Source: Enterobacter asburiae
GTDB taxonomy: Bacteria; Pseudomonadota; Gammaproteobacteria; Enterobacterales; Enterobacteriaceae
Reading direction: 5' to 3'
Assembly: GCF_007035645.1 (NCBI RefSeq)
Contig: NZ_AP019632.1
Coordinates: 4,526,001-4,590,000 of the forward strand
Length of the DNA: 64,000 nucleotides
Made by a program: the position numbers and the translations under genes. Every line of letters starts with the position of its first letter. Within the stretch, counting starts at the first letter, position 1. This document shows positions 9,787 to 20,082 of the stretch, one piece after another. The notes under the pieces were generated by a model, which saw only the letters and a program-made list of their open reading frames with translations, had not been told where the DNA came from and ran no database searches.

Positions 9787-9817
9787 AAGACAGGGATGGT
9801 GTCTATGGCAAGGAAAA
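9760..9817 (-). ncRNA. cpxQ: CpxQ sRNA (3' UTR-derived, from cpxP)
   Basis: The 58 bases after the cpxP stop codon read, on the minus strand, ttttccttgccatagacacc and onward to a ccccca...tgggggttttttt hairpin. This agrees almost base for base with my memory of the CpxQ sRNA that RNase E releases from the cpxP mRNA 3' end in Salmonella and E. coli. CpxQ acts with Hfq to repress envelope-protein mRNAs under Cpx stress. The processing site sits at about 9817, a few bases beyond the stop codon. The terminal hairpin also serves as the cpxP terminator. Confidence 0.88.
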
Positions 9818-9823
9818 CAGGGT

Positions 9824-10333
9824 TTACTGGTTACTACGGGTACTGCTATTGCTACTGAAAAACGTCGTTTCTGAGCTTCGCTGCATCCGTGCAACCTCAC
9901 GCAGCTGGTCCATTCGCTGCTGATGTCTGGCATTCAAAACCGCTTGCTGCTCGGGCGTTAGCAGATGGAACATCTGGTTGCGGACCTTCGCCATCTCTAC
10001 CTGGCGGGCAACCTGTTCCTGTGCCATTTTTTCGGCCTGAGCGCGAACAGCGCTTTCGTCAAAATTTTCTGCGGTGACAAGGCGATGCATTGTCTCCATT
10101 TCGCTAACATTAACAGGGGGCTGGTCGTGTCGTGCCCTCTGCATCAGATCTCGCATCTGTTGACGCTGATGTTCGGTTAAACTTATGCCGTCAAACATAT
10201 GGCTTTGGCTGCTGTTCTGCGTTGCGCCCTCTTGTAAGGGACTGTTATCGCTGATGATAGCTTCAGCAGCCTGGCTAAACGCACTGAACGCCAGCGTTGA
10301 GGCCATGACGGCAGCGGTAACTTTGCGCATCAC
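9824..10333 (-). CDS. cpxP: Periplasmic Cpx inhibitor and adaptor CpxP
   Basis: A 169-residue periplasmic protein that binds CpxA and keeps it inactive, and escorts misfolded proteins to DegP. A signal peptide (about residues 1-23) precedes an all-helical Spy-like domain with two LTxxQ motifs: [10 protein letters not shown] and [10 protein letters not shown]. The core from SQSHMFDG to VRNQM is almost identical to E. coli CpxP; the serine/asparagine-rich C terminus is variable. It is divergent from cpxRA and has a perfect CpxR box upstream. The ATG at 10330 is an equally possible start. Confidence 0.95.
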   Translation of the reverse strand: MMRKVTAAVMASTLAFSAFSQAAEAIISDNSPLQEGATQNSSQSHMFDGISLTEHQRQQMRDLMQRARHDQPPVNVSEMETMHRLVTAENFDESAVRAQAEKMAQEQVARQVEMAKVRNQMFHLLTPEQQAVLNARHQQRMDQLREVARMQRSSETTFFSSNSSTRSNQ

Positions 10334-10410
10334 TTGCTCCCAAAATCTTTCGTGTCGCGATTCAACGAGAGACAGTCTACGATTCAGGCTGCAAACATGC
10401 GTCAGGGGGT

Positions 10411-10425
10411 GTAAAACAACGTAAA
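10411..10425. promoter_or_regulatory. CpxR box between cpxP and cpxR
   Basis: The sequence GTAAA-N5-GTAAA matches the CpxR consensus exactly. It lies in the divergent cpxP-cpxRA intergenic region, where CpxR autoactivates both units in E. coli. Confidence 0.85.
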
Positions 10426-10480
10426 GTCATGGATTAGACAGCCTTGATGTCGTAATTTCTGCCTCGGAGGTATTTAAACA

Positions 10481-11179
10481 ATGAATAAAATACTGTTAGT
10501 TGATGATGACCGAGAGCTCACATCCCTTTTAAAGGAGTTGCTCGACATGGAAGGTTTCAACGTCCTGGTTGCCCATGATGGCGAGCAGGCGCTGAGTCTC
10601 CTTGACGACAGCATCGATTTACTTTTGCTCGACGTGATGATGCCGAAGAAAAACGGTATTGATACGTTGAAAGAGCTTCGCCAGACACACCAGACTCCCG
10701 TTATTATGCTGACCGCGCGCGGCAGCGAACTTGACCGCGTACTCGGCCTTGAGCTGGGCGCGGATGACTATTTACCGAAGCCGTTTAACGACCGTGAACT
10801 GGTTGCCCGTATTCGCGCTATCCTGCGTCGTTCCCACTGGAGCGAGCAGCAGCAAAATACCGACAACAGCTCGCCTACTCTTGAAGTCGACTCTCTGAGC
10901 CTGAACCCGGGCCGTCAGGAAGCAAGCTTTGATGGCCAGACGCTGGAACTGACCGGCACGGAGTTCACCCTGCTGTATCTGCTGGCGCAGCACCTCGGCC
11001 AGGTGGTTTCGCGTGAACATCTAAGCCAGGAAGTGCTGGGCAAACGCCTCACCCCGTTTGACCGCGCCATCGACATGCACATCTCTAACCTGCGCCGTAA
11101 GCTGCCGGAGCGTAAAGACGGTCACCCATGGTTTAAAACCCTGCGTGGTCGCGGTTATCTGATGGTTTCCGCTTCATGA
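10481..11179 (+). CDS. cpxR: Response regulator CpxR
   Basis: A 232-residue OmpR/PhoB-family regulator of the envelope stress response. The receiver domain has the acidic pocket DDD (8-10), the phosphoacceptor Asp51 in LLLLDVMMP, and Lys in LPKPF. The C-terminal winged-helix domain contains the conserved GTEFTLLYLL and DMHISNLRRKL segments. The stop overlaps the cpxA start (ATGA), indicating translational coupling. A ggagg site precedes the ATG. Confidence 0.98.
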   Translation: MNKILLVDDDRELTSLLKELLDMEGFNVLVAHDGEQALSLLDDSIDLLLLDVMMPKKNGIDTLKELRQTHQTPVIMLTARGSELDRVLGLELGADDYLPKPFNDRELVARIRAILRRSHWSEQQQNTDNSSPTLEVDSLSLNPGRQEASFDGQTLELTGTEFTLLYLLAQHLGQVVSREHLSQEVLGKRLTPFDRAIDMHISNLRRKLPERKDGHPWFKTLRGRGYLMVSAS

Positions 11180-12549
11180 TAGGAAGCTTAACCGCCCGCA
11201 TCTTCGCCATCTTCTGGCTGACGCTGGCACTGGTTTTAATGCTCGTTTTGATGTTGCCAAAACTCGACTCACGCCAGATGACGGAGCTTCTCGACAGCGA
11301 GCAACGTCAGGGCGTGATGATCGAGCAGCACGTGGAAGCCGAGCTGGCAAACGATCCGCCAAACGATTTAATGTGGTGGCGCAGGCTGTTTCGCGCTATC
11401 GACAAGTGGGCGCCGCCCGGACAACGCCTGCTGCTGGTGACCAGCGAAGGCCGCGTGATTGGGGCCGATCGCAATGAAATGCAGATTATCCGCAACTTCA
11501 TTGGCCAGGCGGATAATGCCGATCATCCCCAGAAGAAGAAATATGGCCGCGTAGAGATGGTAGGGCCTTTCTCCGTCAGGGACGGAGAGGATAATTATCA
11601 GCTCTATCTGATCCGTCCGGCGAGCAACTCCCAGTCTGATTTTATCAACCTGCTGTTTGACCGCCCTCTCCTGCTGCTGATTGTCACCATGCTGGTCAGC
11701 TCGCCGCTGCTTTTATGGCTGGCGTGGAGCCTGGCAAAACCGGCGCGTAAGCTGAAGAATGCCGCCGATGAGGTGGCGCAGGGTAACCTGCGACAGCACC
11801 CTGAACTGGAAGCAGGTCCGCAGGAGTTCCTTGCCGCCGGAACCAGTTTTAACCAGATGGTGAGCGCCCTCGACCGCATGATGACCGCTCAGCAACGTCT
11901 GCTGTCGGATATCTCGCACGAGCTGCGTACCCCGCTTACGCGCTTGCAGCTTGGCACCGCGCTGCTGCGCCGCCGCAGCGGTGAGAGCAAAGAGCTGGAG
12001 CGTATTGAAACGGAAGCGCACCGCCTGGACAGCATGATCAACGACCTGCTGGTCATGTCGCGCAATCAGCAGAAAAACGCGCTGGTCAGCGAAACGGTGA
12101 AAGCGAATCACCTCTGGCACGAGGTGCTGGACAACGCGGCGTTCGAAGCGGAACAGATGGGTAAATCCTTTACCGTCAACTTCCCGCCGGGCCCGTGGCC
12201 GCTGTACGGTAACCCCAACACGCTGGAAAGCGCGCTGGAGAACATCGTGCGTAACGCTCTTCGCTACTCGCATACGAAGATTGAGGTGGCGTTCTCGGTG
12301 GATAAAGACGGGATCACCGTCATTGTCGATGATGACGGCCCAGGCGTGAGCCCGGAAGACCGCGAGCAGATTTTCCGTCCGTTCTATCGTACCGATGAGG
12401 CGCGCGACCGGGAATCGGGCGGCACGGGACTGGGTCTGGCGATTGTTGAAACCGCTATGCAGCAGCACCGCGGCTGGGTGAAAGCCGACGATAGCCCGCT
12501 GGGTGGGCTACGGTTAACGCTTTGGCTACCGTTGTATAAGCGTTCGTAG
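11176..12549 (+). CDS. cpxA: Sensor histidine kinase CpxA
   Basis: A 457-residue inner-membrane kinase that senses envelope stress and phosphorylates CpxR. Transmembrane segment 1 spans about residues 8-29 and segment 2 about 164-186, enclosing the periplasmic sensor. A HAMP region, the H-box SHELRTPLTRL (His248), the N-box ENIVRNALRYS and the G-boxes DDDGPGV and GGTGLGLAI follow in order. The length equals that of E. coli CpxA. It overlaps cpxR by four bases. Confidence 0.98.
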   Translation: MIGSLTARIFAIFWLTLALVLMLVLMLPKLDSRQMTELLDSEQRQGVMIEQHVEAELANDPPNDLMWWRRLFRAIDKWAPPGQRLLLVTSEGRVIGADRNEMQIIRNFIGQADNADHPQKKKYGRVEMVGPFSVRDGEDNYQLYLIRPASNSQSDFINLLFDRPLLLLIVTMLVSSPLLLWLAWSLAKPARKLKNAADEVAQGNLRQHPELEAGPQEFLAAGTSFNQMVSALDRMMTAQQRLLSDISHELRTPLTRLQLGTALLRRRSGESKELERIETEAHRLDSMINDLLVMSRNQQKNALVSETVKANHLWHEVLDNAAFEAEQMGKSFTVNFPPGPWPLYGNPNTLESALENIVRNALRYSHTKIEVAFSVDKDGITVIVDDDGPGVSPEDREQIFRPFYRTDEARDRESGGTGLGLAIVETAMQQHRGWVKADDSPLGGLRLTLWLPLYKRS

Positions 12550-12556
12550 CTGTTAG

Positions 12557-12589
12557 TGCCGGGTGGCGGCTTCGCCTTACCCGGCCTAC
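12557..12589. repeat. REP-type palindrome
   Basis: The palindrome gccgggtggcggcttcgcc followed by ttacccggcctac lies between cpxA and the convergent yiiM. Confidence 0.75.
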
Positions 12590-12602
12590 TTTCTGCGGAG
12601 GA

Positions 12603-13277
12603 CTATTTTCCCCACAATCTCCGCGAATTATCCTCGATCTTGCTGCTTAAACGCCGCTTCTGCATCGTTCTTGTCCAGCTGATGGATAACCCCGCCGCCG
12701 ACAGCAGGCGGTGATACTGCTCGTCGTCAAACGGCATATGCCAGGCAATGGCGCAGGCGTCATAAACAGACACATCGCTCAGGCGCGACGCCAGCTCAAG
12801 CGGCGCGTCCGCTGAAACCTGCCCAGCCAGCACCACGCGATACAGCCAGCCAGTTTTACCCGCTTTTTGCAGCTGGGCCGACATATCCTGAATTCCGAAA
12901 TGGTAGTTGAGCTTGAAGCACGGCGAGCGTGGCTGCGTCACCTGAATCAGAGCATCGCCCCAGCGGTAGATATCACCGATAAACACGTTCTTTTCGGTGA
13001 GCCCTTCGGTGGAGAGATTCTCGCCAAACGCGGGAGCAACAAAGAGGTCCGCCTGCTCGGGAAACTCGGTTTTCCAGTGCTGATAGTGTTCGCGCGGGTA
13101 GTGGCACAGCGCGCGATCGGGCCCGCCGTGGATTTTCTTTTCGGCCTGCTCGTCACCCGCAAGCCCGAGGTCGGTTAACGTCAACTCACCGTCGACCTGA
13201 ATTTTGGCGATGGCACTTGGGCGGCTGCCGTCGTACTCCCTTACCTTGCCTGTAAACACGTTCACCGGGTAATGCAT
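12603..13277 (-). CDS. yiiM: MOSC-domain protein YiiM
   Basis: A 224-residue protein close to E. coli YiiM, which reduces N-hydroxylated base analogues such as 6-hydroxylaminopurine using molybdenum cofactor. The MOSC signature includes GLAGDEQAEKKIHGGPDRALCHYP, the PAFGENLSTEGL segment and the Cys in QPRSPCFKLN that ligates molybdenum in MOSC proteins. The C terminus KIEDNSRRLWGK matches the family. The start at 13277 gives the conserved N terminus MHYPVNVFTGK; upstream in-frame codons include the sodA terminator region and are unlikely. Confidence 0.94.
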   Translation of the reverse strand: MHYPVNVFTGKVREYDGSRPSAIAKIQVDGELTLTDLGLAGDEQAEKKIHGGPDRALCHYPREHYQHWKTEFPEQADLFVAPAFGENLSTEGLTEKNVFIGDIYRWGDALIQVTQPRSPCFKLNYHFGIQDMSAQLQKAGKTGWLYRVVLAGQVSADAPLELASRLSDVSVYDACAIAWHMPFDDEQYHRLLSAAGLSISWTRTMQKRRLSSKIEDNSRRLWGK

Positions 13278-13298
13278 TGCTGCCTCCATTACGCAGAT

Positions 13299-13326
13299 AC
13301 AAAAAAAGCGAGTCATAAGACTCGCT
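13299..13326 (-). terminator. sodA terminator
   Basis: The stem aagcgagtc...gactcgctt is followed on the minus strand by TTTTTTT, just past the sodA stop codon. Confidence 0.85.
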
Positions 13327-13348
13327 TCTCACAGGCGTCAATGCAACC

Positions 13349-13969
13349 TTATTTTTTAGCGGCGAAACGCGCTGCTGCTTCGTCCCAGTTCACCACGTCC
13401 CAGAAGGCTTTGATGTAGTCCGGACGACGGTTCTGGAATTTCAGGTAGTAAGCGTGTTCCCACACGTCCAGACCCAGGATTGGGAAGCCGGATGCGCCAG
13501 AAATCGCTTCACCCATCAGCGGGGAGTCCTGGTTAGCAGTAGAAACCACCGCCAGCTTGTCGCCTTTCAGAACCAGCCACGCCCAGCCAGAGCCGAAACG
13601 GGTTGCAGCGGCTTTTTCGAATTCCGCTTTGAAGTTGTCAACGGAACCGAAGTCGCGCTCGATAGCCGCTTTCAGGTCGCCCTGCAGGGTGGTACCGGTT
13701 TTCAGGCCTTTCCAGAACAGGCTGTGGTTAGCGTGGCCGCCAGCGTTGTTACGCAGAACGGTTTTCTTGTCCGCTGGCAGCTGGTCCAGCTTGGTGATCA
13801 GCTCTTCAGCAGACAGGTTAGCGAACTCTGGCAGGCTTTCCAGCGCGGCGTTCGCGTTGTTCACATAGGTCTGGTGGTGTTTAGTGTGATGGATTTCCAT
13901 CGTCTGCTTGTCGAAATGCGGTTCCAGTGCGTCGTAGGCATACGGCAGGGATGGCAGTGTATAACTCAT
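13349..13969 (-). CDS. sodA: Manganese superoxide dismutase
   Basis: A 206-residue cytoplasmic enzyme that dismutes superoxide. The four metal ligands are visible: His27 in [11 protein letters not shown], His82 in HANHSLFW, and Asp168 and His172 in DVWEHAYYL. The GGHANH and QDSPLM segments indicate the Mn rather than Fe form. The ATG at 13969 has gagagg upstream and yields the standard N terminus [20 protein letters not shown] Fur-like box precedes the gene. Confidence 0.98.
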   Translation of the reverse strand: MSYTLPSLPYAYDALEPHFDKQTMEIHHTKHHQTYVNNANAALESLPEFANLSAEELITKLDQLPADKKTVLRNNAGGHANHSLFWKGLKTGTTLQGDLKAAIERDFGSVDNFKAEFEKAAATRFGSGWAWLVLKGDKLAVVSTANQDSPLMGEAISGASGFPILGLDVWEHAYYLKFQNRRPDYIKAFWDVVNWDEAAARFAAKK

Positions 13970-14041
13970 AATCCTCTCCATTATTGTCGGGCGGCACAGC
14001 TGTTAATGCCGCGTAAGCAGTTGGTTCATTATAGTTAATTA

Positions 14042-14066
14042 AATGATATTGAAAATGATTATCAAT
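14042..14066. promoter_or_regulatory. Fur-like box upstream of sodA
   Basis: The A/T-rich segment aatgatattgaaaatgattatc resembles repeated Fur hexamers (GATAAT/ATTATC). E. coli sodA is Fur-repressed from a similar position. A TATAAT-like -10 for sodA lies just downstream on the minus strand, near 14030. Confidence 0.65.
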
Positions 14067-14112
14067 GCCGTAGTTTTTATAAGGTTATTCGTTTTTCGAT
14101 TAATCGAGAAAT

Positions 14113-14128
14113 TGTGAGTCTGCTCACG
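14113..14128. promoter_or_regulatory. CRP site, probably for rhaT
   Basis: TGTGA-N6-TCACG differs from the CRP consensus by one base. It lies about 130 bases before rhaT, whose E. coli homologue needs CRP. The rhaT upstream region also has the motif tttttacactc, shared with the rhaB promoter. Confidence 0.6.
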
Positions 14129-14257
14129 CGGTTAACGTGCTGATTGCCATCCAGAACACATCTGCGGCAACCTTCTGAAGGTCTCCAAACCGCCTAATTT
14201 TTACACTCCTCAAGTCGGTGGGAAGCCACTGACGATAAAAACGATGAGGGTGTAAAA

Positions 14258-15292
14258 ATGAATCATGCGATTACGATGGGTATCTTCTGGCATTTGATAG
14301 GCGCTGCCAGTGCAGCCTGTTTCTATGCTCCGTTTAAAAAAGTGAGAGGCTGGTCATGGGAAACCATGTGGTCCGTTGGCGGTATCGTGTCCTGGCTGAT
14401 TTTGCCCTGGACCATTAGCGCCATGCTGCTGCCCGATTTCTGGGGCTACTTCTCCTCCTTCAGCGCCGCCACCCTGCTGCCGGTGTTCCTGTTCGGCGCG
14501 ATGTGGGGCGTCGGCAACATCAACTATGGCCTCACCATGCGTTATCTCGGCATGTCGATGGGGATTGGTATCGCGATTGGCATCACGCTGATCGTCGGTA
14601 CCCTGATGACGCCAATTCTCAACGGCAACTTCGACGTGCTTATTAATACTCAGGGTGGGCGGATGACGCTCCTGGGCGTGCTGGTGGCGGTCATTGGCGT
14701 AGGAATTGTAACGCGTGCGGGGCAGTTGAAAGAGCGCAAGATGGGCATTAAAGCTGAAGATTTTAACCTGAAGAAAGGTCTGCTGCTGGCGGTGATGTGC
14801 GGCATTTTCTCGGCCGGCATGTCGTTCGCGATGAACGCCGCCAAACCGATGCACGAAGCGGCGGCCGCGCTGGGCGTCGATCCGCTGTACGTTGCGCTAC
14901 CAAGCTATGTCGTGATTATGGGTGGCGGCGCGATGGTTAACCTGGGCTTCTGCTTCATTCGTCTGGCAAAAGTAAAAAACCTGTCGGTAAAAACCGATTT
15001 CTCGCTGGCAACATCGCTCATCATCACCAACGTGCTGCTCTCCGCTCTGGGCGGCCTGATGTGGTATTTGCAGTTCTTCTTCTACGCCTGGGGCCACGCC
15101 AGCATTCCGGCGCAATACGACTATATAAGCTGGATGCTGCACATGAGTTTCTACGTACTTTGCGGCGGGCTGGTTGGGCTGGTGCTGAAAGAGTGGACGA
15201 ACGCCGGACGTCGTCCGGTTGGCGTACTGAGCCTCGGCTGCGTGGTGATTATTATCGCTGCCAATATCGTCGGCCTCGGCATGGCAAACTGA
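14258..15292 (+). CDS. rhaT: L-rhamnose:proton symporter
   Basis: A 344-residue inner-membrane transporter with ten hydrophobic segments of the RhaT family of the drug/metabolite transporter superfamily. The protein matches E. coli RhaT from [29 protein letters not shown] to the C-terminal [16 protein letters not shown] and is the same length. It imports L-rhamnose for the RhaBAD pathway. The stop codon directly abuts the stop of the convergent rhaR. Confidence 0.97.
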   Translation: MNHAITMGIFWHLIGAASAACFYAPFKKVRGWSWETMWSVGGIVSWLILPWTISAMLLPDFWGYFSSFSAATLLPVFLFGAMWGVGNINYGLTMRYLGMSMGIGIAIGITLIVGTLMTPILNGNFDVLINTQGGRMTLLGVLVAVIGVGIVTRAGQLKERKMGIKAEDFNLKKGLLLAVMCGIFSAGMSFAMNAAKPMHEAAAALGVDPLYVALPSYVVIMGGGAMVNLGFCFIRLAKVKNLSVKTDFSLATSLIITNVLLSALGGLMWYLQFFFYAWGHASIPAQYDYISWMLHMSFYVLCGGLVGLVLKEWTNAGRRPVGVLSLGCVVIIIAANIVGLGMAN

Positions 15293-16141
15293 TTACGTCC
15301 CCTTTCGACTGCGATGACGCCACTGTACCGGCGTCATCCCCACCTCGCGGTTAAACACCACTGAAAAGTAGTTACTGTCCTCAAAGCCGCAACTCATCGC
15401 CACATCACTGACCATCCACTCCGTATGCTGGAGAAGATATTGTGCATGGCAGATGCGCAGCTGGCGCAGATAGTGGTTCACCGTCATCCCGGTCAGGGTG
15501 CGGAAATGCTGGCGCAACGCGCGCTCGCTGCACTGTTCCTGCTCGCAGAATTTCTCCAGTACAAAGTTTTTATTCAGGCTGCCCGCAAGCCGGGTGATGA
15601 GCTTATCCAGCAGCGCTTCCTGCGTTGTGGCGGAGGGGTTATCAGTGGCGTAACGATGGCGCTTCAACGTCATCACCAGCTGGGCGAAAAGCAACTCCGC
15701 CAGCTGGTTAGCAACGGGGTCGTTCTTCTGGCTCTCCTGCTCCAGTTGAGAAATAACCTGCCGTACCTGAGCCATACCGCTACTGCTTAAGCGCCAGTGC
15801 GGAGAACCCTTAGCATCAAGAAAGCCCGGAATGCTCGCGGCCCAGTCCACGTTAAGCTTGAGCCTGTCCGGACAGTAAATAACGTTTTGCAGCACCAGGT
15901 CGTTAACCGAGGCGTAGGAGTGTTTATCATCCGCGCGAATGTAGAACAGGTCTCCGCGCGTGATGCGGTAGGGACGGTCGTTGAGGATGTGCAGGCCGTT
16001 ACCGCGCCAAACCAGCACCAGCTCGCAAAACTCGTGGGTATGTTCGGCAAAGACGTCCTGCGGGTAGCGATCGGCCACCGTGACAGCCTGACTCGCGGAG
16101 GCAAAAAAATCATCTTTGCGAAGAATTAACTGAGCAGCCAC
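15293..16141 (-). CDS. rhaR: AraC-family activator RhaR
   Basis: A 282-residue rhamnose-responsive activator of the rhaSR operon. An N-terminal cupin sugar-binding domain ([27 protein letters not shown]) is followed by a C-terminal double helix-turn-helix domain with the second recognition region [23 protein letters not shown]. The length equals that of E. coli RhaR. It follows rhaS on the same strand, 73 bases away, so the two are probably cotranscribed. Confidence 0.96.
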   Translation of the reverse strand: MAAQLILRKDDFFASASQAVTVADRYPQDVFAEHTHEFCELVLVWRGNGLHILNDRPYRITRGDLFYIRADDKHSYASVNDLVLQNVIYCPDRLKLNVDWAASIPGFLDAKGSPHWRLSSSGMAQVRQVISQLEQESQKNDPVANQLAELLFAQLVMTLKRHRYATDNPSATTQEALLDKLITRLAGSLNKNFVLEKFCEQEQCSERALRQHFRTLTGMTVNHYLRQLRICHAQYLLQHTEWMVSDVAMSCGFEDSNYFSVVFNREVGMTPVQWRHRSRKGT

Positions 16142-16214
16142 ACCACGACCTCTACGCCGAATAACCTGACACTATTAGCTTTTTTGCGGAAATAAAACGG
16201 TGACTGCCCTCGCG

Positions 16215-17051
16215 TTACTGAAGCATCGCGTCTTTTCCCTGGCGAATATCGCGCGGAGACCAGTTAAATTCCCGGCGAAATAGCGTTGAAAAGTGATTGC
16301 TGTCGCCAAAACCGCAGCAATAGGCAATATCCGTGACGCTATCGTCGGTATGACGTAAAAGATGACGCGCTTTGATCAGGCGCAGACGGTTAAGGTAGCG
16401 TTGCGGCGTCAGTCCGGTGTGCTGTTTAAGCTGGCGATGCAGGGTACGCAACGACAGGGAAAAATCATCCGCAAGCGTTTCCCAGCAGACATCCTCGGCA
16501 AAATGTTCTTCCAGCCAGGCCATCAGATGGTTCAGGCGCGCGTTGTTATCTTCCAGCCTTTCCACCAGGCTGCTGCGGCGCAGCAGCACCAGAAGCTGCA
16601 TAAACAGCAATTCGCGCGTGGCAATGGCGTGCGTCTCCTGCCCGTCCTCGCTCTTCTCCATCTGGCTCACCAGCTGACGCACCTGCTGCAGGATGGACTG
16701 ATTCACCCGCCAGTGCGACGGATAGTGTCCGTCTTGCTCCTGGGGCAACAGCTGGCTCAGCCCCGAAAGAAACTGGAACGCGTCCGGGGAACGGTAAAGC
16801 ACATTCGTCAGACACAGGTTGTCGGTATGTTCATACAGGTGCCGGTCGTGGTCGCGCACGAAGCACACCGTACCGCCGCTGATGGTATAGGGCTGGCCAT
16901 TGAAAACATGAATACCCGTCCCGCGCTCAACAATCACAATTTCGTGAAAATCATGATGATGCTCCGGGAACGCAGCCTGAGGAAGCCGTGGCTCAATCGC
17001 GACAGGCGAACCTCCTGAAGGAAAAAAATCCACGCAGTGCAGTACGGTCAT
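16215..17051 (-). CDS. rhaS: AraC-family activator RhaS
   Basis: A 278-residue activator of rhaBAD and rhaT. The cupin effector domain contains [21 protein letters not shown] and [12 protein letters not shown]; the DNA-binding domain contains [15 protein letters not shown] and [15 protein letters not shown]. The start at 17051 is chosen to match E. coli RhaS (278 residues, MTVLH...); an ATG-equivalent five codons upstream is less likely. It is divergent from rhaB across a 301-base control region. Confidence 0.96.
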   Translation of the reverse strand: MTVLHCVDFFPSGGSPVAIEPRLPQAAFPEHHHDFHEIVIVERGTGIHVFNGQPYTISGGTVCFVRDHDRHLYEHTDNLCLTNVLYRSPDAFQFLSGLSQLLPQEQDGHYPSHWRVNQSILQQVRQLVSQMEKSEDGQETHAIATRELLFMQLLVLLRRSSLVERLEDNNARLNHLMAWLEEHFAEDVCWETLADDFSLSLRTLHRQLKQHTGLTPQRYLNRLRLIKARHLLRHTDDSVTDIAYCCGFGDSNHFSTLFRREFNWSPRDIRQGKDAMLQ

Positions 17052-17226
17052 AACGGCCCCCACCAATGAAAAATGTTCTCAAAATAGTAATTAAGGCCTC
17101 CCACACTCACCTTCAATTTTTGGCAGTAAACCTCGCAAAAGCTGTCCATTTTTCAAGAAACAGGGGGAAAGATCGGGAAATGCGCTCAGCGTCACACTGC
17201 CTGAGCATCCCGTCACTGCTGGAAAC

Positions 17227-17242
17227 TGTGAACGCCCTCACA
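17227..17242. promoter_or_regulatory. Consensus CRP site in the rhaS-rhaB region
   Basis: TGTGA-ACGCCC-TCACA is an exact CRP consensus. It is centred about 93 bases before the likely rhaB transcription start, the same arrangement as in E. coli rhaBAD. Confidence 0.85.
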
Positions 17243-17243
17243 T

Positions 17244-17298
17244 TCACCTTTGCTTTCTTGCCAGCGCGAGATTTGGCCTGTCAGTGGTGAGAAGGTGA
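17244..17298. promoter_or_regulatory. RhaS operator of rhaBAD
   Basis: Inverted half-sites TCACCTT (17244-17250) and AAGGTGA (17292-17298) bracket a region closely resembling the E. coli rhaI1/rhaI2 sites (tgtcagtggtgagaaggtga against the E. coli tgtcagtaacgagaaggtcg). The second half-site overlaps the expected -35 position of a TACACT -10 box at 17316-17321. Confidence 0.7.
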
Positions 17299-17352
17299 CT
17301 TTTTCTTCCCTTTTTTACACTCACCGCTAATGACTTAAGAAAGGACCCGACC

Positions 17353-18822
17353 ATGACTTTTCGCCATTGTGTGGCTGTCGATTTAGGCGCATCCAGCGGC
17401 CGCGTAATGCTCGCGAGCTGGGACCGTGAGCAGCACGCGCTTTCGCTTCGCGAAATGCACCGTTTCGCCAACTGCCTGCAAAAGCAGGACGGTTTTGATA
17501 CCTGGGATATCGATGCCCTGGAGGCGGAGATCCGTACCGGACTGAACAACGTCTGCAACGATGGCATTCGCATCGACAGCATCGGCATTGATACCTGGGG
17601 CGTGGACTACGTTCTGCTTGATAGCCATGGCGAGCGCGTCGGCTTGCCGGTGTCTTATCGCGACAGCCGTACCGACGGCCTGATGGCGAACGCTATCGCC
17701 CAGCTTGGCAAGGACAACATCTACGGGCGCAGCGGCATTCAGTTTCTGCCGTTTAACACGCTTTATCAGCTGCGTGCTTTGGTCGAGCAACAGCCGGAGC
17801 TGGTCGCGGACGTGGCCCATGCGCTGCTGATCCCGGACTACCTGAGCTATCGCCTGACCGGCAACATGAACTGGGAATATACCAACGCCACCACCACGCA
17901 GCTGGTCAACATCAACTCGGATAGCTGGGATGAACATCTGCTGGCCTGGACGGGGGCGTCGCCTTCCTGGTTCGGCACACCCACCCACCCGGGTAACGTG
18001 ATCGGTCACTGGATTTGCCCCCAGGGGAACGCAATCCCCGTCGTTGCCGTCGCCAGCCACGATACCGCCAGCGCGGTAATAGCGTCCCCACTTGCAAGCA
18101 AAGACGCGGCTTACCTCTCGTCCGGCACCTGGTCGCTGATGGGCTTTGAGAGCAAAACCCCGTACGCCAGCGATGCCGCGATGGCCGCAAACATTACCAA
18201 CGAAGGCGGTGCCGAAGGGCGCTACCGCGTACTGAAAAACATCATGGGGCTGTGGCTGCTCCAGCGGGTGCTGAAAGAGCAGAACGTTACCGACCTGCCC
18301 GCGCTTATCGCCGAAACCGAGAAGCTGAAGGCCTGCACGTTCCTGATCAACCCGAACGATGACAGCTTTATCAACCCGGCGCACATGAGCGCCGAAATTC
18401 AGGCCGCCTGCGTCGAGGGCGGGCAGCCGGTGCCGTCGAGCCCTTCCGAACTGGCGCGCTGCATTTTTGACAGCCTCGCCCTGCTGTATGCCGACATCCT
18501 CAGCGAGCTGGCGAGCCTTCGCGGAAAACCGTTCAGCCAGCTGCATATCGTGGGCGGCGGCTGCCAGAACCAGCTGCTGAACCAGCTCTGCGCCGATGCC
18601 TGCGGCATCACCGTGGTGGCGGGTCCCGTGGAGGCCTCCACGCTCGGGAATATCGGCATTCAGCTGATGACCCTGGACGAACTTTCCAGCGTTGACGACT
18701 TCCGTTCTGTGGTGGCGGCTAACGCCAGCCTGACCACCTTCACCCCCAATCCCTGCCGTGAAATTGCTCGCTTTCGGGCGCAGTTTCAGCAAAACCGACT
18801 GACTAAGGAGCTTTGCGCATGA
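17353..18822 (+). CDS. rhaB: Rhamnulokinase
   Basis: A 489-residue FGGY-family kinase that phosphorylates L-rhamnulose at C1. The ATP-binding signature [11 protein letters not shown] lies at the N terminus, [13 protein letters not shown] follows near residue 80, and the adenosine-binding [18 protein letters not shown] is in the C-terminal half. It matches E. coli RhaB throughout. The start has an aaagga site upstream. The stop overlaps the rhaA start in an ATGA arrangement. Confidence 0.98.
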   Translation: MTFRHCVAVDLGASSGRVMLASWDREQHALSLREMHRFANCLQKQDGFDTWDIDALEAEIRTGLNNVCNDGIRIDSIGIDTWGVDYVLLDSHGERVGLPVSYRDSRTDGLMANAIAQLGKDNIYGRSGIQFLPFNTLYQLRALVEQQPELVADVAHALLIPDYLSYRLTGNMNWEYTNATTTQLVNINSDSWDEHLLAWTGASPSWFGTPTHPGNVIGHWICPQGNAIPVVAVASHDTASAVIASPLASKDAAYLSSGTWSLMGFESKTPYASDAAMAANITNEGGAEGRYRVLKNIMGLWLLQRVLKEQNVTDLPALIAETEKLKACTFLINPNDDSFINPAHMSAEIQAACVEGGQPVPSSPSELARCIFDSLALLYADILSELASLRGKPFSQLHIVGGGCQNQLLNQLCADACGITVVAGPVEASTLGNIGIQLMTLDELSSVDDFRSVVAANASLTTFTPNPCREIARFRAQFQQNRLTKELCA

Positions 18823-20078
18823 CAACTCAATTAGAACAAGCCCGGGGCCTGGCTAAACAGCGTTTCGCCGCCGTCGGCGTGGATGTCGAAGAGGCGCTGC
18901 GCCAGCTCGACCGTCTACCCGTCTCCATGCACTGCTGGCAGGGCGATGACGTCGCCGGTTTCGAGAACCCAGGCGGTTCCCTGACGGGTGGTATTCAGGC
19001 CACTGGTAACTACCCCGGCAAAGCGCGTAACGCGACCGAACTGCGCGCCGACCTGGAGCTGGCGCTGAGCCTGATCCCGGGGCCAAAACGCCTGAACCTG
19101 CATGCGATTTACCTCGAATCCGACGAGCCAGTGGCGCGCAATGAAATCAAACCGGAACACTTTAAGAACTGGGTGGAGTGGGCCAAAGCCAACCGGCTGG
19201 GCCTGGACTTTAATCCGTCCTGTTTCTCACATCCGCTGAGCGCGGACGGTTTTACCCTCGCCCACGCGGACGACGACATCCGCCAGTTCTGGATCGACCA
19301 CGTGAAGGCCAGCCGCCGCGTTTCGGCGTATTTCGGCGAGCAGCTCGGCACGCCGTCGGTGATGAACATCTGGATCCCGGACGGCATGAAGGATATCACC
19401 GTCGACCGTCTGGCCCCGCGCCAGCGCCTGCTGGCCGCGCTGGATGAGGCCATCAGCGAGAAGCTGGACCCGGCGCACCACATCGATGCCGTAGAGAGCA
19501 AGCTGTTCGGCATTGGCGCCGAGAGCTACACCGTGGGCTCGAACGAGTTCTACATGGGTTACGCCACCAGCCGCCAGACCGCGCTGTGTCTGGATGCCGG
19601 CCACTTCCACCCAACCGAGGTGATCTCCGACAAAATCTCCGCCGCCATGCTCTACGTGCCGCGCCTGCTGCTGCACGTCAGCCGTCCGGTGCGCTGGGAC
19701 AGCGATCACGTGGTGCTGCTGGATGACGAAACCCAGGCGATTGCCAGCGAAATCATCCGTCACGACCTCTTTGACCGCGTACACATCGGCCTCGACTTCT
19801 TCGATGCTTCCATCAACCGCATCGCAGCGTGGGTTATCGGCACCCGCAACATGAAGAAAGCCCTGCTGCGCGCGCTGCTGGAGCCTGTCGCCGCGCTGAA
19901 ACAGCTGGAGGCTAACGGCGACTACACCGCCCGTCTGGCGCTGCTGGAAGAGCAGAAATCCCTGCCGTGGCAGGCGGTGTGGGAGATGTACTGTCAGCGT
20001 AACGACGCCCCGGCGGGCAGCCAGTGGCTGGACAACGTGCGGGCATACGAGAAAGACGTGTTGAGTCAGCGCGGGTAA
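18819..20078 (+). CDS. rhaA: L-rhamnose isomerase
   Basis: A 419-residue TIM-barrel metalloenzyme that converts L-rhamnose to L-rhamnulose. Conserved metal and substrate segments are visible: [55 protein letters not shown] and [13 protein letters not shown]. The length matches E. coli RhaA exactly when the second ATG (18819) is used; that ATG overlaps the rhaB stop. Confidence 0.98.
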   Translation: MTTQLEQARGLAKQRFAAVGVDVEEALRQLDRLPVSMHCWQGDDVAGFENPGGSLTGGIQATGNYPGKARNATELRADLELALSLIPGPKRLNLHAIYLESDEPVARNEIKPEHFKNWVEWAKANRLGLDFNPSCFSHPLSADGFTLAHADDDIRQFWIDHVKASRRVSAYFGEQLGTPSVMNIWIPDGMKDITVDRLAPRQRLLAALDEAISEKLDPAHHIDAVESKLFGIGAESYTVGSNEFYMGYATSRQTALCLDAGHFHPTEVISDKISAAMLYVPRLLLHVSRPVRWDSDHVVLLDDETQAIASEIIRHDLFDRVHIGLDFFDASINRIAAWVIGTRNMKKALLRALLEPVAALKQLEANGDYTARLALLEEQKSLPWQAVWEMYCQRNDAPAGSQWLDNVRAYEKDVLSQRG

Positions 20079-20082
20079 TTTT

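Noticed and set aside
17383..18825. A 480-residue open frame antisense to rhaB
   Set aside because: rhaB is clearly the real gene; the antisense product is rich in His, Arg and Gln without domains.
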